Positions 1-12,614 of a stretch of DNA of 64,000 nt are shown one piece after another. The notes under the pieces are model-generated. The model had not been told where the DNA came from. It made no database searches and saw only the letters and a list, made by a program, of their open reading frames with translations. The first letter of the stretch is position 1; each line of letters starts with the position of its first letter. Where the stretch lies: NCBI RefSeq assembly GCF_000150275.1, contig NW_002060970.1:288791-352790 (forward strand), given 5' to 3'. The stretch is from Trichoplax adhaerens (Eukaryota > Placozoa > Uniplacotomia > Trichoplacea > Trichoplacidae). The translations under genes were made by a program, and so were the position numbers.

Positions 1-89
1 GATCTAGGGGATCATGTTTCCAAAATGCAACGTCATGAAAGCACTAACCTTCACCCATTATTCTCTATATTGATATACGAAACTTGTAG

Positions 90-797
90 CCGGATCAGTT
101 ACACGCTATAATCGATGACAAACCTTTGCCGGTTGCTCGCGACGCAGATGGAAATACGTTTGAGGTGATTTTATCTCTCACATTATACAACACCAGTTTA
201 GCTTGGTGGTCATAACTGCACTTCAATCAGACGTTATTCTGTTGCGCGATGCAATGGAAGATATACTACGATCTACACATGCAACCTTTTTAATTACAAT
301 TGTACATTACAATATTGTTATTGAAATCATGATAGGGTGTAATAGTAATATTAACTTCGTACAGAACGCAAATAGCTAGTCTTCAAATACAACATTATTC
401 TAATAATGATATATCGATGATTTACTCCACATTGCACAATCTATCACGGCGTAGGTGAGTTGGGTTGAAGATCATAAAGCCGCAACCACTGGTGTCTATA
501 AGGTCGCTATCTACGACGATGCCTCCTTTGCTGCTTACAGAAAGGTAAGTTACTCTGTTACTGACCACCAAGAGTGAAAATGAAGTGAATCATCATCGGT
601 ATTGAATACGAATGAATGATTTTATTTTATCGCCCTGTTCTTAGGCCAAACGAAGTGGCAATACATTTAATGGGAGCCCACTTTTCACGATTGACATGGA
701 TCATAAGGTGAGAAAACATGCTTTTAAAATTTTCATAGGTTTAGCCAATGCTTTACTTCTGATAGTATTCGTTGCGGCGAAAATTTCACTTCAATAA
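90..797 (+). CDS. SSR4: TRAP-delta (signal sequence receptor subunit 4), C-terminal part
   Basis: Three exons (90-164, 455-544, 645-797), all phase 0, give about 105 residues ending in a stop at 795-797. The first reads PDQLHAIIDDKPLPVARD.., the second VSWVEDHKAATTGVYKVAIYDD.., the third a PLFTIDMDHK stretch. This matches the luminal beta-sandwich of TRAP-delta, a subunit of the translocon-associated complex at the ER membrane, including the SW..DHK...G.Y.V..(Y/F)D pattern. The last exon continues through a possible donor (GTGAGA after codon AAG at 705-707) into a hydrophobic helix ending AAKISLQ, comparable to the single C-terminal TM helix and short tail of the family, so I use this read-through end. 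AATAAA overlaps the stop (793-798). The 5' exons, including the signal peptide, lie off the window. An alternative last exon near 872-930 would encode another short hydrophobic end. Confidence 0.75.
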
Positions 798-3451
798 ACT
801 GTTATAGAAATTATTGTAGTCATTTTATTTACATCACTGTACATTCTTGCAATCACAGGTTGCTACCAAGCAAGGTACATCTACTCGCTATCATAGCATC
901 AATCTGCATGTGCGTGGGTATGNTGCACTGAAATATAGTGAATAAAGCTTGGCCAAGTTCACAAATTAGTATAATTAATAAGCGCACTTTTTAAAATTGT
1001 TGCATGCACATTTTTACCGTAATACCCTNTACGTTGTTATGAGCACAATATAGAGATAACACTTTCAATACAGTAACTGAGTCTATCGTTATATTTATAG
1101 GAAAACATTTTTAAATTAATTCCATGAATAATACAATCAGAATCAGTAGTACAAATGTTGAGCTAAAATCATTACTGATATACTGTACGAATATACGTAA
1201 GCGATATACTTATCGATTTATAGCAATTACGATACATGCTCTGATTGATATCTTGTAAACTAAAAGTATTTAATACATAAGAAAAGAGATAGTTGTAGCA
1301 AATGCCGAATACTTTATCGATTATTCGATTGTATTAGCAGAAAGTAACATTTGTTGAGGCTTAAAGGATTCTTGTATCTCTATGTACTGTATTGTGCTAT
1401 ACCAAATTCTGCTTTATACTTCGCATGGAACATGCTCGAAAAATTTCTTCCGTTACTAAATGCTTACCCATCGAACCTATGTAACAAAACTGAAATCCAA
1501 AGTTCTCTATGATCCATCATCATAAAATGACAAGCTTTCTGTTTAGGGAAAATATCTATTTAAATTGATATCCTAGTAAACATAGGAATAGTGTTCACTT
1601 GATGCTCGAATACTAGAACAGTCTTGTGCATTTTTTTATTTATTTTTTGGAGAGTAGAAGAATTCCCATACTAGAATCTAATCTCATTATTAGCATCACC
1701 TTCAAAACAAATTCAGATATCTTGCAAATAAATATGCTCTAGATTAATTGTTTAGAGATTATTATCAAAACAAATGCATGAATTGAGTTTTCATAGCATA
1801 GGGGGCCACATCCAGTGATGAATATTGATATTCTGGCAGCGAATTACACAATGTTAAGAAGCTAGATGGACTTTGCTTGCTACAAAAATACTGAAAGACG
1901 AATGGCTAATGGACCTCGAACGATAATATCTCATTTTTTCTATTTAACTCCGTCAAAAAGTATTTGCTTCATATAGACTTATATTAAATCGCGGTAGATA
2001 CTTAGCATAATCGACCGGCACACTGCTATTATAAAACGCGATTTAAATAAATTCAGAGAAATTCATTTACAGCTTTACAATTCTTTTAATAGTTTTCGGT
2101 AGATGGTTATAAGTAGACTTATGAAAATAATAGGATTTACTATTTGCTAGTATTTATTATATCTTTCTTTCTCTTATTAAAACTAGGTTAAATTCTATCA
2201 TTTTTAAAAGCCTACTTATAATAGCCATCAATGGTCGGCAGTCTTAGTAATATAGGCAATTACTTTAAATATTAAACATTACGATGCTGATCGTTAACCA
2301 CTTAGGAATACAATGATTAATTTTCATGAGATTCTTAATTAAAGACACTGCATGCTATACGAGTATATAGCTTTGCTATCCTTTTCGTAACAAACAAGTA
2401 CTAGTAATTTATGCTAATTCTATGTCAGTCTGTATAATTCATTGTATAACATTTATATTTTCATTACTAATTAGTAGTTTTGTAGAGTCTATTCTTCGAC
2501 TACTATATGTACTATATTTATCGGTTAACGATCGAAATGATTGAATCCTTGATTGCAGCTCCTCTACTGCAGCCCAGAGTAAAATTCTTTACTGTATAGG
2601 AAAATTTTTGTATGCTCTTGATCTATTAGATATAGGTACATTTTCACTATTAGGTACTAGTCATAAATAGTCTATTCCTCGTCTACTAATTGCAACTCCT
2701 CTACTGCAGTCTTGGACAAAGTCCTTTAATGTATATATACAAATACTATATACTCTTGATCTATTGTACTGTATACTCGATATAGTTTTATCAATATTAA
2801 AATTATTCACAATGTGATGGTAACTATTCTAGCAAAATCTGAGAACATTTATTTTACTTTATATAAGAATTCTTTATAATCCTCATCAATGGCAACTATA
2901 TTTCCATTGATAATCGATAATGTTTAGCCGTAGATTGCTGCTATTCTAATTTACCTAGAACCCCTGTCAAGTACAGTCAATATCTTTATTTTTTTACAGA
3001 CCTGAAAGGATCATCATGAGCATGCATAATTTTAACAGTCGGTACCCCGTTGGAAATTATCTTTTTAGAATGTTAATAAAGTTAGTAACTCATATCATAG
3101 TTGTGTTTAACGTAGTCTGAAATTACTTTAACTATAATACTCACCATGAAATAAATAAATTTTAAATTGCGATACGCTTCTTTTAGTCGAACAAGGAATT
3201 GTCAGAAGAAAAGTATGCTTCAGCTTAATGGGAAGTTGCTGCTTTAAAAGTTCTTATATTCTAACCCAAAACTGCAGTGATTTCATGATTTATCGGCTAC
3301 CATCGACATCGATAAATAATATATGTTCTCGTTATTGCACTACTCCGGCCGGTTAGTAAAGTCTTAGTCAAAGCTATACTTTCAATTTGTATTAATTATT
3401 TTGCTATGATAAGTACTGTTCTCAACCAATTTTACTGTGTATTAATATTAG
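798..3451. other. AT-rich non-coding interval
   Basis: No open frame or exon-like block with splice signals was recognised between the SSR4 stop and the first EGF exon. It holds a short tandem duplication (2488-2780) and two N bases (about 923 and 1029). The 5' exons of the EGF gene, including any signal peptide, may lie here but could not be identified. Confidence 0.5.
2488..2780. repeat. Diverged two-copy tandem duplication, about 137 bp
   Basis: The block TTGCAGCTCCTCTACTGCAG at about 2553 recurs as TTGCAACTCCTCTACTGCAG at about 2690. Both are followed by similar TTCTTTA/CCTTTA-CTGTATA..CTCTTGATCTATT sequence, and both are preceded by TCTATTC(T/C)TCG..CTACTA. The flanking spacing differs, so indels have accumulated. 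Confidence 0.6.
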
Positions 3452-6400
3452 ATCCTTGCGATCCAAATCCCTGCCTTCACGATAGTATTTGTAGTGTAGT
3501 CGGCAAGAATTATCAATGTACATGTCTTGCTAATTTTACGGGAAGAAATTGCCAAAGCGGTAACTCCATTGATGAACTATTTTCTTTTCTAATTTCTAAC
3601 GTATCTGTGGTAATGAAAATTGATATATCAACACGATAACTAATCATGCAGATTGAGTATTAATAATTTTATCGCAATGTTATAAAATCTATTCGAAATA
3701 CTTTAAAATGCCGCAATAGCAAATGATATAACGTCAATACTTCGATAAGGTTATTTTGCGATGCAGAAGTGAAAAATAATCTTGTTGGACCTGAATGAAT
3801 GACCCAAATTTTCAATAGGCACATATGCATATCTTAAAGGCATTGTGGCGAGCTAATCTGAGACATTACAAGTACAACTAAATATTTTAGAATAACTATC
3901 TTTTCATCAATGAGATTGTGACTCAAGGAGATACTATAAAATGGGAATACTCTACCCATGTTGATCTAGTAAAACTACCTTGTAAATTAGTACTAAGCAG
4001 AATGTACTAATTAGAATAACCCTTCTAATATTAATCTCTGTACTGATATAATCTGTACTAATCTACATTTTATTCTACAGACAACTTCATGATTATTATG
4101 TATACCATTCTACTGTATTGTTGGCTTTTTAGCTCAATTTACATCGTTCAGCACAGCTCATCCAACACATTTTAATAATTTAATTAGTTAATCAGTTTTA
4201 TGCTTTGAGTTCGCTATTGTCACATACCTGCATATTAAATATCAGCAAGATTTACTGAACTACTAGTAATCAAATTAACTCCATTTAAAAATTACTAATC
4301 GTGAACCCGCAGATTAATGCAATATACCGATACACTCGATCAGATTAAAAAAGAAAATATCAAGTTGAATATCTTTTTAAATAGTGATAGCGTGTAAATT
4401 TAGTAGTATAAGTAAAAAATTCTGTTGTAAACATGTGGTCGAGTGTTTTCTTAAGCTCATAAATATATCGATATCCATATATTTGCATACTGGTACTTGT
4501 TCAATGTTCAATTATACTTTTAAAAGGCACAACAAGTGCAAGTTGACAGTTAATGTGCACCGAAGACATAAGAAGTACATAAAACATTTTAAATAACTAC
4601 CTATATATTAAAGATCAGTAAGATTTACTAATGAGTACAATAAATTACTAATGGAATTAACTTCAATTAAAAAATGCTGATCGTGAGCCCAAAGCTTAAC
4701 GTTATCTATACTAATTCAGATTTAAAAAAATATCCGGTAGAATATCTTCTTAAATAATGCTCTGTGGTGTGTAATAAAAATAGCTCAATTTAAAGGATTA
4801 TGGAAAGTTCATTAAGCAGCCAGGCAGTGCTGTAACACTCTATTGCCTAAACGTTATACTATATATACAAAAAATCGATTATAAACATGTAGTCGAGCCT
4901 TTTCCTTAAGCTTATAAATTTACAGATATCCGTGTATTTGTACACTTATACGTATGCTTAATCTTCAATTATACGTATAAAAGACGGATAATCGGTTGTC
5001 GCTTAATATAAATAATCTAATTCTAGTCAAACGATCTATAGTACACTGCAATTTATAACACGCCTTGTTTGTATGCTGTTATTACGCTAATATATTGCCC
5101 TTCTACAACTGTGATATACCGTAGAATCACAAAAAACGAATACATTAGTATGTACTGAATTATTTATTGGTATCATGGTATTCTCTTGCAATCCATGAAT
5201 AATACTACAGTATAATTCTTGTGATTTATTCTTTTTCTGCTTATTCTGGGTTACTATAATTTTTAGATCTTGTGATTGCAATCTAATTACTAAACATGAT
5301 AATACAATTGGATGATAACACTGTTGTCTGCCTTATATGAGAGATAATCTATTTAAGCCACTCGGTTAAGCTGTGCTCTTATGATAATTTTTATCTATTA
5401 TTTTTTTTGGCTGTGCTATGTAGTGAAAAAATTAACAGTTTAGTTTTGCTTGGCCTTATTACTGCATTTCTGTAAATATCGAATAAAAATCATTAATCGG
5501 ATACTGCTTTTTGTAGACCTATATCCATGCCGCAACAATCCTTGTATTCATGGAACATGCCAAAATATCAATTACGGTTACAACTGTACTTGTCCGATTG
5601 GCTATAGAGGAATAAATTGTGAATTAGGTAGAATATCCATTAAATTGCAGTCACCCTAGGCGCTATAAATTCATAGAGTGAATGTTAGAATATCTTATTG
5701 ATCTTTCGGATAGATATTGATGAATGTGTAGAAAATAAATCAATTTGTACGGAAGGTTGTACTAATACAAATGGTAGCTACCTGTGTGGTTGTGATGCAG
5801 GCTATCAAGTATCAGACGATGGAAAAACTTGCTATGGTAATTTATCTAAAAATAAATATTCATTTTACGCAAATTTTTATCAACAGATTTGCCATGCTAC
5901 TAAAATAATTTTTCTTGTCACATTGCAAATCCTTGTCATAAAGTAATCAAGTTAAGTGATCCAAGTCGCTCTACTCAAATAAATAATACTTACTATCATT
6001 CTAAATGTGATCAAGTGAACTGGAAGTATACTTGGTATCAGTTTAGTGGTAGTAATTTAAGTCAGATGATGGTAACTGGATACATAAAACCGTTGTCTTG
6101 TGGTACAACATATCCTGGATGGCTGCAGGACAATCATCCAACAAGTAATACATTTAATAGTCTTATAAATCAAATACAGTTTTTGCATTAAATATTAAAA
6201 TAAATTTGCATTAAATATTAAATATTATACAGTATCTGAGGACGCGTCTCGATGGCTATTTAATCTTTGATTTATCCAATCAAATGCGATGACAAGTTAG
6301 ATAGTCTTGCATGGTATCGATTTAAGATTAACTCATCAGATATGATGCTACCAACAGAACCAACTCAGCGAACATGCCAGAACCAAGCAACTGCTTGGAT

Positions 6401-9400
6401 GGTTGATCCTCATCCCTTAAGTAAGACATTAACGATAGAGACCCAATCCGAGCTCTTATTTATACCGCAGCGTTTGAGCCTAGTTACTGTTTAGCTAAGC
6501 CTACCAAATTACCAAACTGGGCCGAAAGCTAACTGTATGAGAACAGGATATTTCGCTTTGAGTTTTGAATCATCTTCTTCCGCGATTTTGTCAATTAATG
6601 CATCAATTTGTCCCAAAATAACTTCTAGAACCAAAGCCACTGACTATTTAATCATTTCAAAGTTTCTTACAAGCTCTTACTTCTTCGATAATATAAAATA
6701 TACATAGTAACTGAATTCATAATTATATAATTTAAGTAGCTAAAAGACCGCACATGAGAGGCTAACTTCATTTTGATTATGCTATCGCAAGGCAATTACA
6801 AATACACAAGAATTTTCCTGCATTAGAAAAAATAATTTTAAAACTAAAGCCAGGAATTTTTAAAAAGCAAAGTCTTCCTCGTACTGATACCGCTTCTATA
6901 AGTCTAAAATGTATATGATAGCCAAATTAATAATTCAAGTAAATTCATCGACCTTACAGCAAAAGCTAAGCCCATCTTAATTATTATTACAAAGTAAGTA
7001 ATTGCACACACATGCAAGAATTTTTCTGGAAGAGAAAAAATTCCCAAAATAGAGTCACTGATTTCTCTAAAATCGAAGGCTCTCACTTGCTGTTATCTCT
7101 TCTACAATTTTAAAATGTATAACAACCTTTCTCCTGTACCTACTTGTAACCCAGATAGCAGATATTGTGTAGTTCGATTCAGTGAGTATTCAATCTAATG
7201 CAGTAGAGCAATGTGTAAAATATTTACATTAAAATCTTAATTATCCTGTTCGTCTTGCATTGATATAAATATAATTGTACTTTAGATAAATGTAATCGTC
7301 ATTCGTGTGGAAATAAAGGCGTATGTATTGGAATAAACGAAACTTATTTCTATTGCCAGTGTCAGTCTGGTTATACCGGAAAAAAATGTGAAAAAGGTAT
7401 TGAAATTCATAAAATAGAGTGATTTGATGACCTATTCCTTACACTCTCTTTAATTAATTAATGCCAATGTATTTGTAAATTAGGTATAATATCAAACTAT
7501 CTCGTGTTGAATTTCTGCCAAGCTATCATTGATTTTGTCCATTCTAATCTTAATACTATGCAAACTTATTCTTCCACACGATACAGAGATCAATGAATGT
7601 CAGTCTAATCCTTGTTCAGAAGGAACCTGTATAGATCTTGTCAACGAATACGTGTGTATTTGCCCAAAAGGAATGACTGGCGTAAATTGTCATCTGGGTG
7701 ATATAATCTATTTATAGTCAAATTTCCATTCTATAAATACACTTGTCTTGATATTTACTCAATCAGCTATCTTAAAATTACCTTTAGGCATTAATGAATG
7801 TGCTACAAATAAAGGTGGTTGTAGCCATAAATGCCATGATTTAATTCCTGGCCATGAATGCAGTTGTCCTAACGATAAAATATTGGGGATTGATCGCCAT
7901 ACCTGTATCGGTATAAATCTACGTAATATTCTTTCATCTCTTTACTAGCATACAAATAAATAGATGATTTAGATCCTAAGAATTTTCATATTTTATTTAA
8001 CTTGATCCTCGTTACCCCTTAGATCCATGTCCTGCTTCAGCTGTAGTACTAAATGATACATCAGTAAATTCATCCAATTACCAAGATCAGAATGCCAATT
8101 TGGAAAGAAACTGCCCATATTGGCATGCTTTATTGGACGATAGGAAATGGTATCGAGCTAACTACGGTAGCAATTGTTCAAGTATAGCCAGGAGGTTTGG
8201 TATTAAACACATAGGTAATGCCATAATGCAGTAGCTAATAGATTTCTAATGATGTGATAGTAAAGACTGTGAGGGTGTTAGTAGAATTATTTGAACAAGT
8301 TTACAGAATTGTATAACTATCCAGCGATTACTGAAAATTGCATAAAATTACATAATACAATGGGATCCATTTTGCAAAAGCTACGAGGAGCGATGAGAAA
8401 CTCTACCTAAGCTAACTGCAATAACATGCTAGCCGCATTGAATAGATATTGCAGTGCTCTAAAGTATGTTATAATAAGCCTCAATTTGATCATAAAGCTT
8501 CGTTTTACTCCACCTTAGCTGATAATTAAGATTTAAATGATCGTTAAGGTATAAGAGGTAGTGTCATAACCGAGATTGCAACACAAAAATTAACGGGATT
8601 CTTTTTCCTCTAAAGTAGTCTTAACTATCTAACCAACTAACTCTAAGCACTCTTTAGTCTCCCAAACTTAGAATCGAGTCTTATACGATAGAATGAATAC
8701 CTTCAATAAGAATCAAAGCTTTATTAAAATAACCGATCGAACTAACAACTTACAATCTACTACTAACCACTGATAGCCATCTGTTATCAGCTAGCTTATC
8801 AACTTCTCCAAATTAAGAACTTTGAGGCTTTTATATAGGCTCATAAACTTCGTTGGTGCAAAACAATAATAAATTTATCGCGAAGTCTACATGCTGAATA
8901 TAGCAAGAATCACAACACACTTCCTATGACATTTAATAATAGTTAATTAATGGCTAGGTCTTAACATATGATTCTTGACTCAACGAAATTATATCATTGA
9001 TGACACAATAATTAATTGATTGTCACAGGAAGTTTTGATTAGCAATTGATATGATAAAGACAAAAATTGATCACGCCTGGAGTACGATACAAATTGTCAT
9101 TAAAATAATAACCCCTGTAGCCTGAATTTAATTAACTTATTGCATTCCTTAATCAAAATAATTTCAATTTTGATATTCAACTAGGCATTTAATGTTACAT
9201 TTCTTAAAATTATGACGGTAATCAATTTATTTCTTTACAGTTAAGAACGATGAAGAAACAGAAACAATTAGTATATGTTTGAAACTTAGGTCCCGTCCTT
9301 GCGACTACATAACAACTGTGAGAGCAAAAAAAATGTCAAGGATACAATGTTTACGAAGCTGATGGCTATGCATCTTGCTTTCTGAATCGTTGTAGTAAAG

Positions 9401-12400
9401 TGCAAGGTAATATATTTACTAGAGAGAGACTCCTTTAAAACATAAATGCAACTGTCGTATTACTAAATGATGGTCTTAATTCTCGTACTGATTTTATACT
9501 TTGATAATTGTCAACGATAGATGATTGTGCTTCTGATCCTTGCCGTCGTGGAGCATGTAGCATGCTTCAGTACGGTTTTAAATGTCTCTGCGATGCCGGT
9601 GACTACGGTCTTTACTGTCAGTTAAGTAAGAAAACTAGTTCAAAGGCTTTATATTACGTTGTTCTTGTCGCATTTTAATCTAAACAAGTATTTTAAAATA
9701 GGTAAATGCCAATCAAATCCTTGCCAAAATGGTAATTGTGTGCCTACAGTATTTGGATATCGATGTCGATGTAGACCAGGCTTTAGCGGTGCACACTGTG
9801 AAATAAGTAAGTGATAATGTAGAGTAAATCTCAACCGCCTCAATCATATATTTTAAGATGAAAAAACATTGTCGAATAAGTAGCTGCTCCTGAAAAATAG
9901 CTTTAGTAAAAATAATCTACTCCAGTTTACTCCAGAATTAAAAAAAAGATGTTAGGAAGAAGCGAAACAAAAATTAATATCAATTTTGCACTCTAACGAA
10001 TTTATTCTAGAATTTGATAATACCGTACATGATGATAAGTACTATAAGATAAAGTTATAATCTATTCCACTACATGTACCTATATTTATTCAATAAAATG
10101 AAAAAGTATTTATAGAGAAATACTATTTTATGTAGCAAATGTCAGCGGAGTAAAACTGTTTCAATTCAATACTTTGTATCATGTAATAATGTTTAATATG
10201 GAATAGGTGCTTGTAATTCTAATCCTTGTATTAATGGTGGTAAATGCTTGACGATGAATAATGGTGGATATCAGTGTCGATGCAATCCTGGCTATCATGG
10301 TTTGAACTGTGAAGCAAGTTCGTACCTCTCAGTATATATATAACACATTTAATTAATTATCGACGAATTGCTCATACCTTCAGAGTAGCTTCAATTCAAA
10401 ATATTTTAGGAATACAATAGTCAGCATTTATTAGTTTTATCTGTAAATTATAACCTAATTAATGCGCGTAGTTCCAGTGAGAAGATTTCTTAATAAGAGG
10501 AAACATCTTTACCACATAAAATATACCACAGATATACATGTAAGCTTAATTTCGGCTACATGCTATTGCTGAAACCATTTCCAACAAGAAAAATGAAAAT
10601 TCGAAAACTGGCTTAACTTTGAATAAGAGAAATCAACCCATAAATATCCTACTTCTAGTTTCATCGTAATTGAACATTGATCGTAGCTGTACATATCTTA
10701 ATACCACTAGTCTCTCTTCGACAAAACTAAACCCGAACTTTATTGAGAAATCAGTCAATTGATAGTAAATCTACATTTTCATTATTTATCACGTTATAGA
10801 TAGCATTATACAACGATGCAATTATCTATAAAAAAAATAAGTTATTTGCGGAAACTGTACTACGACAGGCTATATAGAAGACACACCCTAGCAATATATT
10901 ATCCATAGTAGGAATGTAGCAGACATAATATAAAGTAAAAAGTATATGTACAATGTACATACATACAGACTGTATACTGTACGCTAAGTATCACGATTAT
11001 AGGTTCTACTCGTATTATTGTATAGTATAATAATTTGTAATAAGTATTACTCTCTTCACTAATCAGGCTATCTTTGTATTACTTAGGCAAATGCAGTAGA
11101 GAAAGTAATCCCTGCCATAATGGTGACTGTGTTCCTGACGACGTCAAAGGCTATAGATGCCAATGCTTTGCTCAATATACGGGGATTCACTGCGAATCTA
11201 GTATGATCTCAATGTCTTCTATTTTGTCTTAAAAGATATCAAGATAAAGATAATGCTGGAATATAGATATCCCATCTAGACAATGATAGATTTATCAATT
11301 ATTTCAACTTGTGCGACAAGCTTAATCGTTTAGTAGTTTATTTCTCTCTTAATATCGAACTCTCAAAATGTACGTGTATAAGAAGTTTAATAGAACTAAA
11401 AGTATGAACTAGTATGGTCTTGATTATTTTATTTATCCTGCAAGATATCAAGATAAAGATAATACACAAATTTAGATATCATGCCCAGACAAGATGGATT
11501 TATAGATTATTCAATCTTGCACGACGAAGCTTATTGTTTAGTAAATAATTTCTATCTTAATATCATGACTTTGAACCTGTGTAAGAAATTTAATCATACA
11601 TTCAATCTAAGTATACAAAGTATGAACTAATATGACCTTGATCAATATTATTTGCTCTGCAAGATATCAAGATAAAGATAATGCGGGTATTTAGATATAA
11701 TATCTAAACAGTAATGGATGTATATAGATTATACTATTTGGCATGATGAGCTTAATCGTTTTGCAGTTAATTTCTTACTTACTGTCATAAGTCTTTATGC
11801 ATATAAGAAGTTCGATTACTCGTCAAATTTCAATTACACTAATTGACTTTAAGAGCATTAAACGATACCCTTAACTAATCGTCGTTGTCTATTATTTAGG
11901 GCAATGCCCAACTTTAAGTTCCTGTCTGGAAATTGCTAGAAAAAGGTACCGTTGATACCACCAAGTGGATTGAAATACCTCTATCATTCATGTTCGGAAA
12001 CCGCTGGAGTACCGCAGGCTTGGAGAGTTTATTGCGATTTTAGTTCTGAGCCTGGTTATGCCTGGACATTAATCGAATCGTTCTCGTTTGATCAGCGATC
12101 TGATAAAAAATTCAACACGGCATTCCCATATAGTAGTGGTGTAAATAATGGTAGACTCCCGCAAGGTATGGATTGGTCCAATTTCCGTCTAAGTTTAGCT
12201 CAAATAAAATTTTCATATGAAAATGATCATCAATTAAGTGACCCAATGTGGCGAGCAACGTGCAACTTCAAGCCAGAAACAAGATATTCCCAGTCGCCAC
12301 TCAATTATATGCGTGGCTATTTTCGACAGTTTAATATTTTAAATTATGTTAGTCAGGGCCAGTGCTTTCAAGTCGATTATATGGATATTCGTGGACATAA

Positions 12401-12614
12401 ATGCAGAAATTGTAACAGGGCTTTCTGGGCTTCTTCGAATTCTCATCTTCATACAGATTCTTCTACAACGCGTTGCTGTGATGGTAAGGTATGTTATCCT
12501 AATTCCGTTGGCGGAGAAGATAATTTCGGTTATTACCAGTCATATAATCCTAAATTTACATGCAGTAGTACTCCACAGAGTACAACTAATTGGTGGATTG
12601 GCGGAAAGATATGA
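3452..12614 (+). CDS. Multi-EGF, D8C and fibrinogen-like extracellular protein
   Basis: Exons with the six-cysteine EGF pattern lie at 3452-3559, 5517-5627, 5714-5836, 7286-7396, 7587-7697, 7788-7910, 9521-9625, 9702-9806, 10207-10317 and 11087-11200. Every one starts and ends in phase 1, is flanked by AG/GT, and is a multiple of three (105-123 nt): the classic shuffled EGF cassette. Three are calcium-binding type: DIDEC at 5714, EINEC at 7587 and INEC at 7788. Between them sit D8C (uromodulin-like, eight-cysteine) modules, and the gene ends in a large fibrinogen-like exon at 11900-12614. A secreted or cell-surface adhesion or matrix role is inferred. No start codon or signal peptide was found. 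Two single-base frame breaks in A-runs (9326-9333 and 11940-11944) and decayed D8C copies mean it is either a gene with draft-sequence errors or one partly pseudogenised. AATAAA at 13107-13112 could be the poly(A) signal. That all exons belong to one gene is inferred from strand and phase. Confidence 0.7.
4227..4987. repeat. Diverged tandem duplication inside the EGF-gene intron
   Basis: Copy 1 (about 4227-4530) and copy 2 (about 4600-4987) share an ordered series of blocks: CCT(G/A)(C/T)ATATTAAA, ATCAG(C/T)AAGATTTACT, AATCGTGA or GATCGTGA, GTAAACATGTGGTCGAG or ATAAACATGTAGTCGAG, CTTAAGCTCATAAAT or CTTAAGCTTATAAAT, and TTCAATTATAC. Copy 2 carries about 90 extra bases (about 4765-4855). Confidence 0.7.
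5888..7195 (+). pseudogene. Two degenerate D8C (uromodulin-type) modules
   Basis: One open frame at about 5905-6190 reads [16 protein letters not shown].., then [17 protein letters not shown].., then [17 protein letters not shown]. This is the D8C order: PC, CD, WY.F.G, CG, GWL..HP. A second copy at 6267-6420 reads [33 protein letters not shown] tail-like piece at about 7080-7190 reads [17 protein letters not shown]. Neither copy joins cleanly to its neighbours. The only AG before copy 1 (5886-5887) leads into a TAA in phase, and copy 2 has an in-frame TAA just upstream. Both therefore look disabled or mis-sequenced. D8C domains occur in uromodulin, OIT3 and similar extracellular proteins. 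The domain name is recalled from its pattern, not searched. Confidence 0.6.
8023..9406 (+). CDS. Split D8C module of the EGF gene (two exons)
   Basis: Exon 8023-8214 (phase 1 to 1) reads [20 protein letters not shown].., then [10 protein letters not shown]...KWYRANYGS: the first half of a D8C domain (DPC, C, WYR). Exon 9241-9406 reads [21 protein letters not shown], then after a frame change [20 protein letters not shown]: the second half (C..Y.VY......CF.RYC). The exons are joined by a roughly 1.0-kb intron with no recognisable exon. The second exon is 166 nt, one more than a multiple of three, and the frame changes across the A-run 9326-9333. One base more than the coding frame needs is the simplest explanation. 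Confidence 0.6.
11235..11830. repeat. Three tandem copies of an about 210-bp unit in an intron
   Basis: The block GATATCAAGATAAAGATAAT starts at 11235, 11444 and 11663 (periods 209 and 219). Each copy continues with similar TTTAGATATC, GGATTTATAGATTAT, CAAGCTTAAT(C/T)G, TTTCTTA and GTATGAACTA(G/A)TATG segments. The copies are clearly diverged, so this is not a recent amplification. It lies in the last intron of the EGF gene. Confidence 0.8.
11900..12614 (+). CDS. C-terminal fibrinogen-like exon of the EGF gene
   Basis: The last exon opens in phase 1 after TTTAG (11895-11899) with [14 protein letters not shown]. It then needs a one-base shift near 11940-11944 (run of five A) to enter an open frame of about 220 residues to TGA at 12612-12614. 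That frame has PSG..YLYHSC and VYCDF, as in the entry part of fibrinogen-type domains, then [30 protein letters not shown], a cysteine-rich [12 protein letters not shown], and ends TNWWIGG. I recall invertebrate extracellular proteins with this CDF-WRATCNF-TNWW arrangement but cannot name the family securely. It is the longest coding exon of the gene and is 3'-terminal. Confidence 0.65.

Noticed and set aside
9649-9843. - strand open frame of 64 codons.
   Set aside because: It is the complement of the EGF exon 9702-9806, which has proper cysteine spacing, phase and splice sites on the + strand.
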